Assembly: GCA_002492045.1 (NCBI GenBank) | Contig: DKXC01000033.1 | Span: 1-5,654 of the forward strand | Direction of reading: 5' to 3' | DNA: 5,654 bases | Source of the DNA: Micrococcaceae bacterium UBA7136 | Lineage (GTDB): Bacteria; Actinomycetota; Actinomycetes; Actinomycetales; Micrococcaceae | In this document: positions 1 through 5,631 of the stretch, in pieces | Layout: the number at the start of each line of letters is the position of its first letter | Numbering within the stretch: the stretch's first letter is position 1 | Made by a program: the position numbers and the translations under genes | The notes under the pieces: generated by a model | The model's input: the letters and a program-made list of their open reading frames with translations, nothing else | What the model was told of the DNA's origin: nothing | The model's database searches: none

Positions 1-59
1 CAGGCCCTTGGGGTTTTGGTCGGTTAGAGTTAAGGTGGTCTAACTTTCGGGGGCTAGTT

Positions 60-119
60 CAAAGCGCCCCCAGAAGAGGGGACAAAGAGGGGCAGGGCCG
101 CTCACTATAAGTCGCTTTG
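60..119. repeat. Short inverted repeat downstream of the permease gene
   Basis: Seven-base arms CAAAGCG (60-66) and CGCTTTG (113-119) are exact inverted copies. They begin just after the stop codon of the IIBCA permease gene. Between them is a weak inner hairpin on the minus strand, CCCC (81-78) against GGGG (71-68). The arms are far apart and no T-run follows on the minus strand, so this is a poor intrinsic terminator. It could be a weak or Rho-assisted end of the permease transcript, or chance. The rest of 1-123 has stop codons in all three minus frames and no start codon with a credible ribosome binding site, so no gene is called there. Confidence 0.25.
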
Positions 120-123
120 CAGC

Positions 124-2097
124 CTAGGCAGAGACCTTCTTAGCGGCAACAGCCAGCAGGTCATCACCAGCAACCAGAGCCTGACCAGAAGCCGGGACCA
201 GGGCGGTGTCCTCAACCGTCTTCTTGGCATTGGTAATGACCAGCGGGGTGGTCAGGGGGTAACCGGCCTTGGCAATCGAATCCATATCGAACTCCACCAG
301 CAGGTCGCCCTTCTTGACCAGGTCACCCTTGGCTACCTTGGGGCTAAAGAACTTGCCCTCTAGCTCAACGGTGTCAAAGCCAATGTGCATGAGTAGGTCC
401 AGGCCCTGCTCGGTCTTCATACCGATAGCGTGGCCGGTGGGGAAGGCAACGGTCACCTTACCGTCAGCCGGGGCGTAGAGCTTACCCTCACTCGGTTCGA
501 CGGCAGCGCCAGGGCCCAGGGCACCGGAGGCAAAGGTGGGGTCAGAGACCTGGCCCAGGGCCAGGGCAGTACCGGTCAGGTGGGCACCCAGGCCGTAGCC
601 TTCGGTTGCCTCAAAAGCAGGGGCAGCTGCCGGGGCAGGCTGGGCCGGGGCCTCAGCCTGGTCAGAGGCCGAGGTGCTGGCAGTCTGGCCGGCAAAGACC
701 CGCTTACCGTAGATAAAGGAGGCAGCAGTGGAGAGGGCAGCTGAAGTCAGGATGGCGATGGTAAAGCCAGTCCAGCCCATGCCAATAGTGGGATCGATAG
801 AGGGGAAGCCTAGGAAGCCCGCAGCACCAGGAGACAGAGCCTTAACACCAAAGACAGCGATCAGGGTTGATGCGATAGCTGAGGAAGCCAGACCAATGTA
901 GAAGGGCCAGCGCAGGCGCAGGTTAACACCAAAGATGGCGGGCTCAGTAATACCCAGGAAGGCAGAAGGAGCAGTAGCACCGGCCAGGGCCTTCATCTTT
1001 TCATCCTTAGAGGTCAGGTAGACGCCCAGAGCGGCACCGCCCTGAGCCACGTTAGCCATAGAGGCGATAGCGAAGATGAAGGAACCGCCCTGAGCAATCA
1101 GCTGCAATTCAATGGGCGGGAAGGCCTGATGCAGGCCGGTAATAACGATGGCTGAGTAGACACCACCGAAGAGGAAACCGCCGACCGGGCCAGCAGTCGT
1201 GTAAAGCCAGTTAATGCTCTCACCCAGCAGGGTACCCAGCCGGAACATGGGCGGTCCCACCAGCATAAAGGTGGTAAAGCCCGTAATCAGCAGGGTCAGG
1301 GTGGGGGTGAACATGAAGTCAATGGTGCCCTTGAGAATCTTATGGAAGAACTTCTCAACATTGGCCAGGATAAAGGAGACCAGGATAACCGGCAGAACAG
1401 TGCCCTGGTAGCCGGCCTGCTGCACCTGAATACCAAAGACGTCCCAGTAGGTCATGGTGCCCTCTTCAAGGGCCTGAGCTACGTTGTAACCATTGACTAG
1501 AGAGGGGAAGACCATGGCGGCACCCATGGTGAGGCCCAGGTAGGGGTTACCACCAAAAACCTTGGTGGCGGTAAAACCAATCAGTACCGGCAGGAAGGCA
1601 AAGGCTGCCGCCGAGAGCAGATTAACGATTCCGGCGAAGCCCTCCCAGGCCGGGTACATCTGAATCAGAGACAGCTTAGGATCAAAAATCTTGGGCGCAG
1701 TCAGCACATTGTTCAGTGCCATCAGCAAACCAGAGCCCACCAGAACAGGGATAATGGGCAGGAAGATTTCTGAAACAACCTTAATAAAACGGGTAAAGAG
1801 GTTGCCCTGGTCAGCTGCTACATTTTTAAGCTCGTCCTTAGACACCTGCTTCATACCGGCAGCTGCCATATGTTTGTAGACCTCGTCTACGTCGCCGGGG
1901 CCAACAATGACCTGGAACTGGCCAGAATTGTTAAAGGTACCTTTGAGGTCCTCGTCATTGTCCAGGGCCTGCTGGTTAACAGCGTCCATGTCTTTCAGCA
2001 CCAGCCGCAGACGAGTGGCGCAGTGGGCACCAGCCGCAATATTGTCGACCCCGCCCAGATTGGTCAGGACGCGATCGGCCCCGGATTTATGATTCAT
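124..2097 (-). CDS. scrA: PTS sugar permease IIBCA, probably sucrose-specific
   Basis: This 657-residue membrane permease imports and phosphorylates a sugar, most likely sucrose to sucrose-6-phosphate. The order is IIB, IIC, IIA. IIB spans about 1-90, with phospho-acceptor Cys26 in the motif HCATRLRL. IIC spans about 101-470 and is strongly hydrophobic, with GLHQAFPPIE at 321-330 and the glucose-superfamily signature GITEP at 382-386. An Ala/Pro/Ser/Thr-rich linker covers about 470-500. IIA spans about 515-650, with the paired histidines His556 (PTGHAIG) and His571 (LLMHIGFDTV), fifteen residues apart as in E. coli IIA-Glc; His571 is the expected phospho-acceptor. The length is normal for a complete IIBCA protein and no domain is broken. 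The ATG start has AGGAG nine bases upstream. Family assignment is firm. Sucrose specificity is inferred from the adjacent GH32 hydrolase; beta-glucosides or trehalose are alternatives. An upstream terminator and promoter-like region suggest separate transcription from the IIA and hydrolase genes. Confidence 0.93.
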   Translation of the reverse strand: MNHKSGADRVLTNLGGVDNIAAGAHCATRLRLVLKDMDAVNQQALDNDEDLKGTFNNSGQFQVIVGPGDVDEVYKHMAAAGMKQVSKDELKNVAADQGNLFTRFIKVVSEIFLPIIPVLVGSGLLMALNNVLTAPKIFDPKLSLIQMYPAWEGFAGIVNLLSAAAFAFLPVLIGFTATKVFGGNPYLGLTMGAAMVFPSLVNGYNVAQALEEGTMTYWDVFGIQVQQAGYQGTVLPVILVSFILANVEKFFHKILKGTIDFMFTPTLTLLITGFTTFMLVGPPMFRLGTLLGESINWLYTTAGPVGGFLFGGVYSAIVITGLHQAFPPIELQLIAQGGSFIFAIASMANVAQGGAALGVYLTSKDEKMKALAGATAPSAFLGITEPAIFGVNLRLRWPFYIGLASSAIASTLIAVFGVKALSPGAAGFLGFPSIDPTIGMGWTGFTIAILTSAALSTAASFIYGKRVFAGQTASTSASDQAEAPAQPAPAAAPAFEATEGYGLGAHLTGTALALGQVSDPTFASGALGPGAAVEPSEGKLYAPADGKVTVAFPTGHAIGMKTEQGLDLLMHIGFDTVELEGKFFSPKVAKGDLVKKGDLLVEFDMDSIAKAGYPLTTPLVITNAKKTVEDTALVPASGQALVAGDDLLAVAAKKVSA

Positions 2098-2106
2098 GAT
2101 CTTGAA

Positions 2107-2111
2107 CTCCT
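2107..2111 (-). promoter_or_regulatory. Ribosome binding site of the IIBCA gene
   Basis: The minus strand reads AGGAG here, nine bases before the ATG at 2097-2095. This supports the chosen start, which also gives a complete IIB domain. Confidence 0.8.
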
Positions 2112-2181
2112 ATGGACTCCCCGCCAAGAAGCTCACCGGGACCATCTCAGCTTAAGGGGAGATTGTGATGTATTTTCCGAT

Positions 2182-2195
2182 GATTATGAATAATC
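2182..2195. promoter_or_regulatory. Perfect 14-bp AT-rich dyad, candidate operator
   Basis: GATTATGAATAATC consists of GATTAT and ATAATC as perfect inverted arms around a 2-base centre. It stands out in a G+C-rich window. It lies 85 bases upstream of the permease start, just after the terminator of the preceding gene, and overlaps the best -10 candidate. That is where a repressor operator would be expected. Which regulator binds is unknown; LacI- and GntR-family repressors commonly control sugar PTS genes in Actinobacteria. No regulator gene is in the window. Confidence 0.45.
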
Positions 2196-2212
2196 GTTTG
2201 TCATACTATCAG
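2183..2212 (-). promoter_or_regulatory. Candidate promoter of the IIBCA gene
   Basis: On the minus strand, CTGATA (2212-2207, four of six matches to TTGACA) is followed after 18 bases by CATAAT (2188-2183, five of six matches to TATAAT). Initiation would fall near 2176 and give a leader of roughly 75-80 bases. The -10 lies inside the 14-bp dyad, which would allow repression by promoter occlusion. The placement is a best guess from hexamers. The case for some promoter here is stronger, because a terminator precedes it and the local sequence is unusually AT-rich. Confidence 0.35.
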
Positions 2213-2226
2213 CCGCCCTTTATAGA

Positions 2227-2260
2227 AAGAACCTCCCGCCCAAAAGAGCAGGAGGTTCTT
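2227..2260 (-). terminator. Intrinsic terminator after the free-standing IIA gene
   Basis: Arms AAGAACCTCC (2227-2236) and GGAGGTTCTT (2251-2260) form a perfect 10-bp stem with a 14-base loop. On the minus strand the downstream arm runs into TTCTTTCTATAAA, a moderate T-rich tail. The hairpin begins about 22 bases after the TAA stop of the IIA gene. It separates that gene from the permease gene and implies that the permease needs its own promoter. The other strand has a weaker tail, so one-way action is more likely. Confidence 0.8.
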
Positions 2261-2282
2261 CCTTATAAGTCAATAAGCGAGC

Positions 2283-2834
2283 TTAGGCAGGACGGCTAAC
2301 CTCAAGCAGGTCGTCACCAGCTGCTACCTGGTCAGTCAGGGCCTGGGCCTCAGCCTTAAGCTGCCGGTAGTTGGTAACCACCAGGGGGGTGGTGATGGCG
2401 TAACCGGCTTCCTTAATGCCTTCTAGGTCAGCCTCAACCAGAACGTCACCCTTCTTAACCTGGGCGCCCTTCTCAACCTTGGGGCTGAAGAACTTGCCAT
2501 CCAGCTCAACGGTGTCAAAACCTACATGAATCAGCAGTTCCAGGCCGTCAGCGGTCCGCAGGCCAAAGGCGTGGCCGGTGGGGAAGGCAACGGTAATCTC
2601 GCCGTCAGCCGGGGCCAGAACCTGACCATTAGTGGGCTCAATAGCGGTGCCGGGGCCCAGGGCACCGGAGGCGAACATGGGCTCGTCAATCTTAGAAAGC
2701 TCCAGGACCTGACCGCTCATGTGGGCTGCCAGGACGCTCTTGACCAGTTCGGGGGCTGCCTCCTGGGCGGGTGCTGCGGGTGCAGCTTCTTCCTGCTGGC
2801 CGCCACCAAAAAGCTTCTTGAAGAAACCTGCCAT
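2283..2834 (-). CDS. crr: Free-standing PTS glucose-family IIA protein
   Basis: This 183-residue cytoplasmic phosphocarrier should take phosphate from HPr and pass it to a IIB domain. The N-terminus MAGFFKKLF looks like the short amphipathic membrane-binding helix of IIA-Glc. An Ala/Pro/Glu-rich linker follows (about 15-29), then the IIA domain (about 35-178). The two conserved histidines are His88 (PTGHAFG) and His103 (LLIHVGFDTV); His103 is the expected phospho-acceptor. The ATG start has AAAGG ten bases upstream and the stop is TAA. It sits between the sucrose-6-phosphate hydrolase and the permease and closely resembles the permease's own IIA domain (about 68 of 99 residues identical by hand count). 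It may supply other permeases lacking a IIA domain, or act as a Crr-type regulator. The symbol crr reflects the family; a dedicated sucrose role remains possible. Confidence 0.92.
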   Translation of the reverse strand: MAGFFKKLFGGGQQEEAAPAAPAQEAAPELVKSVLAAHMSGQVLELSKIDEPMFASGALGPGTAIEPTNGQVLAPADGEITVAFPTGHAFGLRTADGLELLIHVGFDTVELDGKFFSPKVEKGAQVKKGDVLVEADLEGIKEAGYAITTPLVVTNYRQLKAEAQALTDQVAAGDDLLEVSRPA

Positions 2835-2836
2835 TG

Positions 2837-2860
2837 TAGGTTCACCTTTCCTTAGGTTCA
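2837..2860 (-). promoter_or_regulatory. Ribosome binding site of the IIA gene, flanked by direct repeats
   Basis: The minus strand carries AAGGAAAGG at 2853-2845, with its AAAGG part ending ten bases before the ATG. The 8-base word TGAACCTA occurs on both sides, at 2860-2853 and 2844-2837, sixteen bases apart. The purine-rich site supports the start. The flanking repeats could be chance, or a binding site for a protein or RNA that controls translation. Confidence 0.6.
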
Positions 2861-2862
2861 GC

Positions 2863-2885
2863 GGTTACCGCCCTACGCGGTGACC
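2863..2885. promoter_or_regulatory. Inverted repeat in the leader of the IIA gene
   Basis: GGTTACCGC (2863-2871) and GCGGTGACC (2877-2885) are inverted copies with eight of nine matches and a 5-base centre. The dyad lies 29 bases upstream of the IIA start codon, just beyond the ribosome binding site. It could be an operator or an mRNA hairpin. It has no T-tail, so it is not an intrinsic terminator. Confidence 0.35.
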
Positions 2886-2901
2886 TTGCCATAACCCTAC
2901 C

Positions 2902-2921
2902 ACCTGCCCGGCCCCGCAGGT
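2902..2921. repeat. GC-rich hairpin between hydrolase and IIA genes
   Basis: ACCTGC (2902-2907) and GCAGGT (2916-2921) form a perfect 6-bp stem with an 8-base loop. On the minus-strand RNA it can extend by two pairs, one of them G-U. No T-run follows. It may be a stability or processing element between the two cistrons, or chance in GC-rich DNA. Confidence 0.3.
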
Positions 2922-2924
2922 AGG

Positions 2925-2977
2925 CCCCTTGCCTGCTGACCTGTGCCAGGGGACGGAACTTTTACCGCCCCGTCCCC
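2925..2977 (-). repeat. Two mutually exclusive hairpins after the hydrolase gene
   Basis: Read as minus-strand RNA, GGGGACGG (2977-2970) pairs perfectly with CCGTCCCC (2956-2949) in an 8-bp stem with a 13-base loop, starting 12 bases after the hydrolase stop. The CCCC of that second arm also starts CCCCTGGC (2952-2945), which can pair with GCAAGGGG (2932-2925), seven of eight positions. The two stems share four bases and cannot form together. Neither is followed by a U-run, so standard intrinsic termination is unlikely. Transcript protection, attenuation or pausing are possible. Confidence 0.4.
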
Positions 2978-2989
2978 CGTTCCTGTGGC

Positions 2990-4483
2990 CTAGTCTTCGG
3001 CCAGGCGGGCTGCTGCTAGTTCTACTATCTGCTCGCTGGCAGGCTCACCGCCCACCAGCAGCCGAACCCGCCGGCGAGAGCCGGTGAAGTAGGTGCGGGA
3101 GGAGAAGACTTCCGCTCCCCCGTCCACAAAGAACTCGGTGGCAGAAGCATCAATGAGCAGGTCAAAGCTGCCTTCCCCGGCTTCTGCCAGGGCCCGGCTG
3201 CGCTGGCTCCCACCCACCTGGTAGCGGCAGCCGGTCCGATCAAGCTGGGCTGAGGATGAGTCTAGGGTCAGACGCAGGGCCACTCCCTGCCCATCTTCTA
3301 CCAGGATTTCTAGGGGCTGCTGAACCTTGGCTCGGCCAGTCAGCCGGAAAACCCGGGCATTCTCTAGCAGGCTGATTGAGCCGTCTTCTTCTAGGCTGAC
3401 GGGTTCTAGGGGCAGGGCTGAGTCCAGGTAGCCCACCGGGTTCTGGTAGACCTTACCGGCCCGCAGGGTCAGGGCCCGGGGGTAGGTCTGCATGTGCACC
3501 CAGTGCTGATTCCAGGAGGGGTGGTCGTCCTGATCGGCGTTACCGAACCAACCCTGCAGAATAGCCTGGGACCCATCAGCCCCCACCCCGTGGAAGCACT
3601 GGGGGGCGTAGAACTCGGTGCCTGCGTCTAATTCGGTGAAGGGGGTCTGAACCTCAAAGTGGGTGCCGGTCAGCTTGCCCACAATGTAACCGGTCTGGAA
3701 GATATTGTTGTACTTCTCGCCGTCGGCCTCCATACCCTGGGGGCTAAAAATGAGAACGTCCTTGAGCTGGCCGTCTGCCTGGTCCCGCAACTGAATCAGG
3801 CCGGGGCACTCATACATGTAGCCCAGGGCTACCAGGGACGGGTCAGAGTAGGTGATCTCCCCCTCGAAGGCCCAGGACCGGCGGTCTTCTGAGGAGTAGA
3901 GCACCACGGCCCCGGTCTCATCCTGTCGCTGGGCACCCAGAACCATGTAGAAGCGGCCGGCCCGCTCAAAGATTTGGGGGTCCCGGTAGTGGGCGGTATA
4001 GCCAGCAGCTGGGCCCTGAATCAGCACCTGCTTGGGGCTGAAGGTCTGGCCCTGGTCGGGTGAGCTGAAGAGCACCTGGTAGGCTTCACGGTTTCCCTGT
4101 TCGTCCTTGACATTGCCGGTGTAGAAGAACTCGAAGCTGCCGTCTTCGGCGACGAAGCCGGAGCCAGAGTAGCAGCCGTCCTTGTCGAACCAGTCGGTGG
4201 GGGCGATAACGGTTCCGCGGTCCTGCCAGTGGGTGAGGTCCTCGCTAGTGGCGTAGCGCCAGAAGACAGCCCGGGTGGGGTGAACCGGGGAGTACTGGTA
4301 GAAGGCGTGATAGGTTCCTTGGCGGTAGATCAGGCCGTTGGGGTCGTTGAGCCGGCCGACAGGCGGGGCCAGGTGGAGGGCCGGGTAGTCGGGGTCGCTG
4401 ATGACCTGCTGGTGGTAGTCGCTGTAGGCTTGCTCAGCTGCGGCTAGAAGTTGGGCTGCGTCCGGACGTCCGGGCTTGGGCAC
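2990..4483 (-). CDS. scrB: Sucrose-6-phosphate hydrolase, GH32 family
   Basis: This 497-residue enzyme should hydrolyse sucrose-6-phosphate, the product of PTS import, into glucose-6-phosphate and fructose. No signal peptide is visible, which fits a cytoplasmic enzyme. The five-bladed catalytic domain covers about 35-340: LNDPNG at 45-50 with nucleophile Asp47, CYSGS at 104-108, YRDP at 166-169 with Asp168 as transition-state stabiliser, MYECPG at 223-228 with Glu225 as acid/base, EFYAPQ at 290-295 and YPRALTL at 334-340. A C-terminal beta-sandwich domain follows (about 350-490). All three catalytic carboxylates are present and the length is usual. The start is GTG at 4483-4481, with AAGGAG five bases upstream. 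GH32 membership is very secure. Action on the 6-phosphate rather than free sucrose or fructans is inferred from the neighbouring PTS genes and the lack of secretion. Confidence 0.93.
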   Translation of the reverse strand: MPKPGRPDAAQLLAAAEQAYSDYHQQVISDPDYPALHLAPPVGRLNDPNGLIYRQGTYHAFYQYSPVHPTRAVFWRYATSEDLTHWQDRGTVIAPTDWFDKDGCYSGSGFVAEDGSFEFFYTGNVKDEQGNREAYQVLFSSPDQGQTFSPKQVLIQGPAAGYTAHYRDPQIFERAGRFYMVLGAQRQDETGAVVLYSSEDRRSWAFEGEITYSDPSLVALGYMYECPGLIQLRDQADGQLKDVLIFSPQGMEADGEKYNNIFQTGYIVGKLTGTHFEVQTPFTELDAGTEFYAPQCFHGVGADGSQAILQGWFGNADQDDHPSWNQHWVHMQTYPRALTLRAGKVYQNPVGYLDSALPLEPVSLEEDGSISLLENARVFRLTGRAKVQQPLEILVEDGQGVALRLTLDSSSAQLDRTGCRYQVGGSQRSRALAEAGEGSFDLLIDASATEFFVDGGAEVFSSRTYFTGSRRRVRLLVGGEPASEQIVELAAARLAED

Positions 4484-4488
4484 GGCTT

Positions 4489-4494
4489 CTCCTT
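4489..4494 (-). promoter_or_regulatory. Ribosome binding site deciding the GTG start of scrB
   Basis: The minus strand reads AAGGAG five bases before GTG at 4483-4481. No in-frame ATG gives a full-length protein with comparable support, so GTG is taken as the start. Confidence 0.8.
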
Positions 4495-4530
4495 GGGCTA
4501 GGTGCTGCTTGTCTTTTCCTTGGGCATCTA

Positions 4531-4610
4531 GCTTACCGCCCCGATCTCTTCTTACTGCGGGCCAGGGGCTATACCGGCAAATATGCCAGCTTATGGTAGG
4601 GGCGGCTAGC
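4531..4610. repeat. Wide inverted repeat between the phosphatase-fold and hydrolase genes
   Basis: GCTTACCGCCCC (4531-4542) and GGGGCGGCTAGC (4599-4610) are inverted copies with ten of twelve matches, including seven continuous GC-rich pairs. They enclose 56 bases. The right arm overlaps the stop codon of the upstream gene by a few bases. On the RNA this could form a long-range stem closing off the intergenic region. No T-tail is present. Confidence 0.35.
4576..4587. promoter_or_regulatory. Small dyad, possible operator upstream of scrB
   Basis: GGCAAATATGCC has inverted arms GGCA and TGCC around AATA. It lies 93 bases upstream of the scrB start inside the wider inverted repeat. Weak -10-like words (CATATT, TATAGC on the minus strand) lie in or beside it, but no good -35 is visible, so a promoter is only suspected. 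The size and symmetry would suit a LacI-type site, but the arms are short enough to be chance. Confidence 0.25.
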
Positions 4611-5631
4611 TTCCTCTGGGGCAGAGTCCTATGCTGCCGGCCAGGGCCAGGTGGTCTGATGCCCCAAGTTTGAGGTAATTCAGGGAGTGGGCCCTGGCTG
4701 GCGGGCCTTGCATAACCAGGATGTGGTCGATAGGGGCCCGCAGACCCAGGAAGCCATCAGCCGGCCAGGTTCCGTAGATTCGGTTGAGGCTGAGGGCAGC
4801 GTCAAGACCTGTGCGGCTATTTTCTCCGGCGTAGTTTGCCAGGCTGCCGTGGTGCAGGGTGGCGTTGAAGTCACCGGCGATGAGGTCTATTCGAGGGTTA
4901 TTGGCTACTTTCTCTAGGCTGGCCAGGTCTTGACGCCAGCGATCCATGTAGCTGGGTAGGGGTGGGGCTGTGTGGACGGCCAGCAGGCTGGGCCCGCTCC
5001 CCTCTTCTTCTGGTGTGAGGAGCAGGCCCCCGAAGGTTATGGCTACTTCTTGGGCCTGGTAGCGGCCCAGGTGCCGACTGACCAGAACCAGGGTGGGGGC
5101 TATTCCTTCTTCTTGGCTCTGACTGCTAAAGAGCTGGTAGCGATTCAGGGCCTGCTGGAGGGCAGGGTTGTCTGCTGATACTTCAGGGAGTACCAGGAAG
5201 TCCGGCCTGTTGGCGAGTAGCCTTTCTAAGCTCTGGGCGGTCAGACTGTTCTGGGCATTGTAGGTGGTAACCCGATATTCCTGGTAAGGATGGCAGGCGA
5301 TTAGGGGTATGCCTTCTTTCTGGCGGCGGCCTGCGCCGTAGGGATCGGTCAGGGCCAAGGATGAGGTGGCCAGGCAGGCCAGGGCTGTAAGACCAGCCAG
5401 AAGGCGGGTGGGCCCGCTAGCCTTGGGGTAGAGACTGACGGGCAGGGCTAGCAGGAGGAGCCCCAGCCCGGCAAGGGCTAGTAGGGCGGGGAAGGCTAGG
5501 GCCTGGGCAATAATCAGGCGGGTAGAGAGCCAGGCCGCGATGGGGCTGCCTGGTTTCAGCAGGATGATGAGCCAGCAGAGGAGGGCCAGGAGGGTGAGAA
5601 GCCAGCCTGCCCGAATCAGTAACTTAGCCAT
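4606..5631 (-). CDS. Membrane-anchored endonuclease/exonuclease/phosphatase-family protein
   Basis: This 341-residue protein has three predicted membrane segments (about 8-25, 39-63, 75-95) followed by an endonuclease/exonuclease/phosphatase (EEP) domain at about 118-335. Expected metal and catalytic residues are visible: Asn125 in TYNAQN, Glu150 in VLPEVSAD, His220 in AVHTAPP, Asp254 and Asn256 in IAGDFNAT, Asp302-His303 in APIDHILV, and Asp326-His327 in ASDHLAL. The Lys/Arg-containing N-terminus and three segments suggest the catalytic domain is outside the membrane. The family hydrolyses phosphodiester or phosphomonoester bonds in DNA, phospholipids or other substrates; the substrate here cannot be told. 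The start is fixed by an in-frame TAG twelve bases upstream of the ATG. No Shine-Dalgarno is visible, so the mRNA may be leaderless or weakly translated. It precedes scrB by 122 bases, and co-transcription is uncertain. Confidence 0.85.
   Translation of the reverse strand: MAKLLIRAGWLLTLLALLCWLIILLKPGSPIAAWLSTRLIIAQALAFPALLALAGLGLLLLALPVSLYPKASGPTRLLAGLTALACLATSSLALTDPYGAGRRQKEGIPLIACHPYQEYRVTTYNAQNSLTAQSLERLLANRPDFLVLPEVSADNPALQQALNRYQLFSSQSQEEGIAPTLVLVSRHLGRYQAQEVAITFGGLLLTPEEEGSGPSLLAVHTAPPLPSYMDRWRQDLASLEKVANNPRIDLIAGDFNATLHHGSLANYAGENSRTGLDAALSLNRIYGTWPADGFLGLRAPIDHILVMQGPPARAHSLNYLKLGASDHLALAGSIGLCPRGS

Noticed and set aside
1..105. Possible start of a downstream minus-strand gene from GTG at 105-103
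   Set aside because: The frame hits a stop after about 22 codons, lacks a ribosome binding site, and the other minus frames are also interrupted in this stretch.
2098..2181. BglG/LicT-type antiterminator site in the permease leader
   Set aside because: I looked for the typical conserved RNA antiterminator sequence and an overlapping terminator ahead of the permease start and found neither. The only terminator lies upstream of the promoter candidate.
2526..2855. Plus-strand open frame of 109 codons opposite the IIA gene
   Set aside because: It lies antisense to a well-supported gene, has no family resemblance, and its composition mirrors the minus-strand codons. The same reasoning removes the other plus-strand frames and the short minus-strand frames inside the hydrolase and EEP genes.
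4498..4527. Nine-codon frame MPKEKTSST just upstream of scrB, possible leader peptide
   Set aside because: No convincing ribosome binding site precedes it and there is no run of sugar- or amino-acid-related codons. A frame this short is expected by chance.
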